Below are positions 61,379 through 64,000 of a stretch of 64,000 nt of DNA, piece after piece. Every line of letters begins with the position of its first letter. The stretch's first letter is position 1. Under the pieces are notes generated by a model. It saw only the letters and a program-made list of their open reading frames with translations. It did not search any database and was not told the DNA's origin. The translations under genes and the position numbers were made by a program. Source of the stretch: Petrolisthes cinctipes. Taxonomy: Eukaryota > Arthropoda > Malacostraca > Decapoda > Porcellanidae. The stretch is taken from contig JAWQEG010000416.1 of assembly GCA_033782935.1 (NCBI GenBank), positions 186,001 to 250,000 of the forward strand, given 5' to 3'.

Positions 61379-64000
61379 CGACTTTGGGCACCTAAAATAT
61401 CGATTTTGAGCATGTTTTGGGCCTGTATTTTGAAAATACTCTAACACGGAGTAGGCATGTACAGATGGCTTCGGGGACCCAAAAATATCGATTTTTCGGG
61501 TGTTTTGAGCTTGAATTTGAGATATAAACGGGTACAGAAGATGCATGCACATTTCGACTTTTTGCACCTAAAATATCGATTTTGAGCATGTTTTGGGTCT
61601 GTATCTTGAAAACATTCTAGCAAGAAGTAGGCATGTACAAATTGCTTCTGGGACCCAAAAATATCGAATTTTCGAGTGTTTTGAAATTGAATTTGGGATA
61701 TAGACGGGTACAGAAGATGCATACACATATTGACTTTGGGCTGCTAAAATATCGATTTTCAGCATGTTTTAGGACTGTAATTTGAAAATACTCTAACACG
61801 GAGTAGGCATGTACAGATCGTTTCTGGGACACAAAAATATCGATTTTTCGGGTGTTTTGAGCCTGAATTTGAGATATAAACGGGTACAGAAGATGCATGC
61901 ACTTATCGACTTTGGATACCTAAAATATCGATTTATAGCATGTTTTAAGCCTGTATTTTAAAAACATTCTAGCACTGAGTAGGCATGTGCAGATTGCTTC
62001 TGGGACCCAAAAATATGGAATTTTCGGGGGGTTTTGAGCCTGAATTTGAGATATAAACGGATACAGAAGATGCATGCACATATCGACTTTGGGCACCTAA
62101 AATATCGATTTTTAGCATGTTTTGGGCCTGTATTTTAAAAATACTCTAACACGGAGTATGCACGTACAGATTGCTTCTGGGACCCAAAAATATGGAATTT
62201 TCGGGTGTTTTGAGCCTGAATTTTAGATATAAACGGGTACAGAAGATGCATGCACTTATCGACTTTGGACACCTAAAATATTGATTTTGAGCATGTTTTT
62301 GGTCTGTATCTTGAAAACATTCTAGCAAGGAGTAGGAATGTACAGATCGCTTTTGGAACCCAAAAATATCGAATTTTCGGGTGTTTTGAACTTGAATTAG
62401 GGATATACACGTGTACAGAAGATGCATACACATATTGACTTTGGGCACAAAAAATATCGATTTTCAGCATGTTTTAGGCCTGTATTTTAAAAACACTCTA
62501 ACACGGAGTATGCACGTACAGATTGTTTCTGGGACCCAAAAATATCGAATTTTCGGGTGTTTTGAGCCTGAATTTGAGATATAAACAGGTACAGAAGATG
62601 CATGCACATATCGACTTTGGGCACCTAAAATATCGATTTTTAGCATGTTTTGGGCCTGTATTTTAAAAATACTCTAACACGGAGTAGGCATGTACAGATC
62701 GCTTTTAGGACCCAAAAATATCGAATTTTCGGGTGTTTTGAGCCTGAATTTGAGATATAAACGGGTACAGAAGATGCATGCACATATCGACATTTTGCAC
62801 CTAAAATATCGATTTTGAGCATGTCTTGGGTTTGTATCTTAAAAAATTCTATCAAGAAGTAGGCATGTACAGATCGCTTTTGGGACCCAAAAATATCTAA
62901 TTTTCGGGTGTTTTGAACCTGAATTTGGGATATAGACGGATACAGAAGATGCATGCACATATCGACTTTGGGCACCTAAAATATCGATTTAGAGCATGTT
63001 TTGGGCCTGTATTTTGAAAATACTCTAATACGGAGTAGGCATGTACAGATGGCTTCGGGGACCCAAAAATATCGATTTTTCGGGTGTTTTGAGCTTGAAT
63101 TTGAGATATAAACGAGTACAGAAGATGCATGCACATTTCGACTTTTTGCACCTAAAATATCGATTTTGAGCATGTTTTGGGTCTGTATCTTGAAAACATT
63201 CTAGCAAGAAGTAGGCATGTACAGATTGCTTCTGGAACCCAAAAATATCGAATTTTCGAGTGTTTTGAACCTGAATTTGGGATATAGACGGGTACAGAAG
63301 ATGCATACACATATTGACTTTGGGCAGCTAAAATATCGATTTTTAGCATGTTTTAGGCCTGTAATTTGAAAATACTCTAACACGGAGTATGCATGTACAC
63401 ATTGCTTTTGGGACCCAAAAATATCGAATATTCGGGTGTTTTGAGTTTGAATTTGAGATATAAACGGGTACAGAAGATGCATGCACATATCGACTTTGGG
63501 CACCCAAAATATCGATTTTGAGCATGTTTTGGGCCTGTATTTTTAAAATACTCTAACACTGAGTAGACACGTACAGATCGCTTCTGGAACCCAAATAAAT
63601 CGAATTTTAGGGTGTTCTGAGCCTGAATTTGAGATATGAACGGGTACAGAAGATGCATGCACATATCGACTTTGGGCACCTAAAATATCGATTTTGAGCA
63701 TGTTTTGGGCCGGTATTTTGAAAATACTCTAACACGGAGTAGGCATGTACAGATCGTTTCTGGGACACAAAAATATCGATGTTTCGGGTGTTTTGAGCCT
63801 GAATTTGAGATATAAACGGGTACAGAAGATGCATGCACTTAACGACTTTGGACACCTAAAATCTCGATTTATAGCATGTTTTAAGCCTGCATTTTAAAAA
63901 CATTCTAGCACTGAGTAGGCATGTGCAGATTGCTTAAGGGACCCAAAAATATCGAATTTTCGGAGTTTTGAGCCTGAATTTGAGATATAAACGGGTACAG
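61379..64000 (+). repeat. Terminal block, second copy and right edge
   Basis: Second copy of 59,613-61,378 with one extra monomer of 177 bp near 61,947-62,113, a CATGTGCAGATTGC type. After 63,314 the order changes, and 63,557-64,000 resembles 12,525-12,968, including GACACGTACAGATCGC, AACCCAAATAAATCG and GCTTAAGGGACCC. The window ends inside a monomer. Confidence 0.86.

Larger units (their letters stand above)
1..64000 (+). repeat. 176-bp tandem satellite array filling the window
   Basis: Every stretch read is a copy or deletion derivative of one 176-bp unit, arranged head to tail in one orientation. Landmarks recur in fixed order: CATGTACAGATCGCTTC, AAAAATATCGAATTTTCGGG, GATATAAACGGGTACAG, ATGCATGCACATATCGAC, AAAATATCGATTTT, CATGTTTTGGGCCTGTA, and an end block of the ACTCTAACACGGAGTAGG type. 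Consensus GC is about 40%. No inversion, transposon insertion or unique spacer was seen. Such arrays are known from centromeric and pericentromeric heterochromatin of plants and animals; the chromosomal location here is inference. The array runs off both ends of the window, so its full size is unknown. The family itself was not recognised. Confidence 0.98.

Noticed and set aside
1..64000. CRISPR array
   Set aside because: The units are repeats of 147-176 bp with no unique spacers between short identical repeats.
1..64000. Known satellites such as primate alpha satellite (171 bp) or the Arabidopsis 178-bp repeat
   Set aside because: The length is similar, but I do not recognise the sequence motifs of those families here, so no name or species is assigned.
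1..64000. Telomeric or subtelomeric repeat tracts
   Set aside because: No TTAGGG, TTTAGGG or similar short tandem run was seen.

Overview
The whole 64 kb window is one uninterrupted, head-to-tail tandem satellite array. I see no protein-coding gene, RNA gene, transposable element, CRISPR array, telomeric repeat or unique-sequence island. All monomers lie in the same orientation. The basic unit is 176 bp, about 40% GC, and starts (in the phase used here) at the CATGTACAGATCGCTTC motif. Arrays like this are typical of centromeric or pericentromeric heterochromatin of a eukaryote with a large genome. A 176-bp unit falls in the usual 150-180 bp range of plant and animal centromere-type satellites. 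Nothing in the sequence lets me name the species, and I do not recognise the family. CpG sites vary to both TG and CA, which fits a genome with CpG methylation.

The monomer has its own internal history. It splits into two 88-bp halves (A and B) that align without gaps at about 59 of 88 positions, so the 176-bp unit looks like an old dimer of an 88-bp ancestor. Several fixed deletion classes derive from it. A 147-bp class lost 29 bp between two ATAT motifs. A 158-bp class lost 18 bp. A 161-bp class lost 16 bp. There are also remnants of 65 and 33 bp. The deletion classes carry linked base variants, so each behaves as a lineage that was amplified, not as repeated independent loss.

Layout: 1-2,552 diverged monomers; 2,553-6,242 duplications offset by 1,586 and 2,114 bp; 6,243-13,700 an 8/16-monomer organisation with offsets 1,406 and 2,814 bp; 13,700-18,331 mixed 176/147/158-bp monomers; 18,332-29,726 a tandem duplication of a unit of about 5.6-5.8 kb, including runs of 147-bp monomers; 29,727-31,544 a partial further copy; 31,545-38,402 a family with offsets 1,652, 3,035, 3,211 and 3,387 bp; 38,403-44,601 mixed monomers with a 2.5-kb-offset duplication; 44,602-46,110 a rearranged patchwork; 46,111-59,571 a 4,890-bp higher-order repeat in 2.75 nearly identical copies; 59,572-64,000 a block with a 1,936-bp duplication, related to the 6-13 kb block.

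Reverse-strand open reading frames are common but are by-products of the satellite, because the unit has few stops in those frames. They should not be read as genes. All identities and copy comparisons were made by eye and are approximate unless exact offsets are given.
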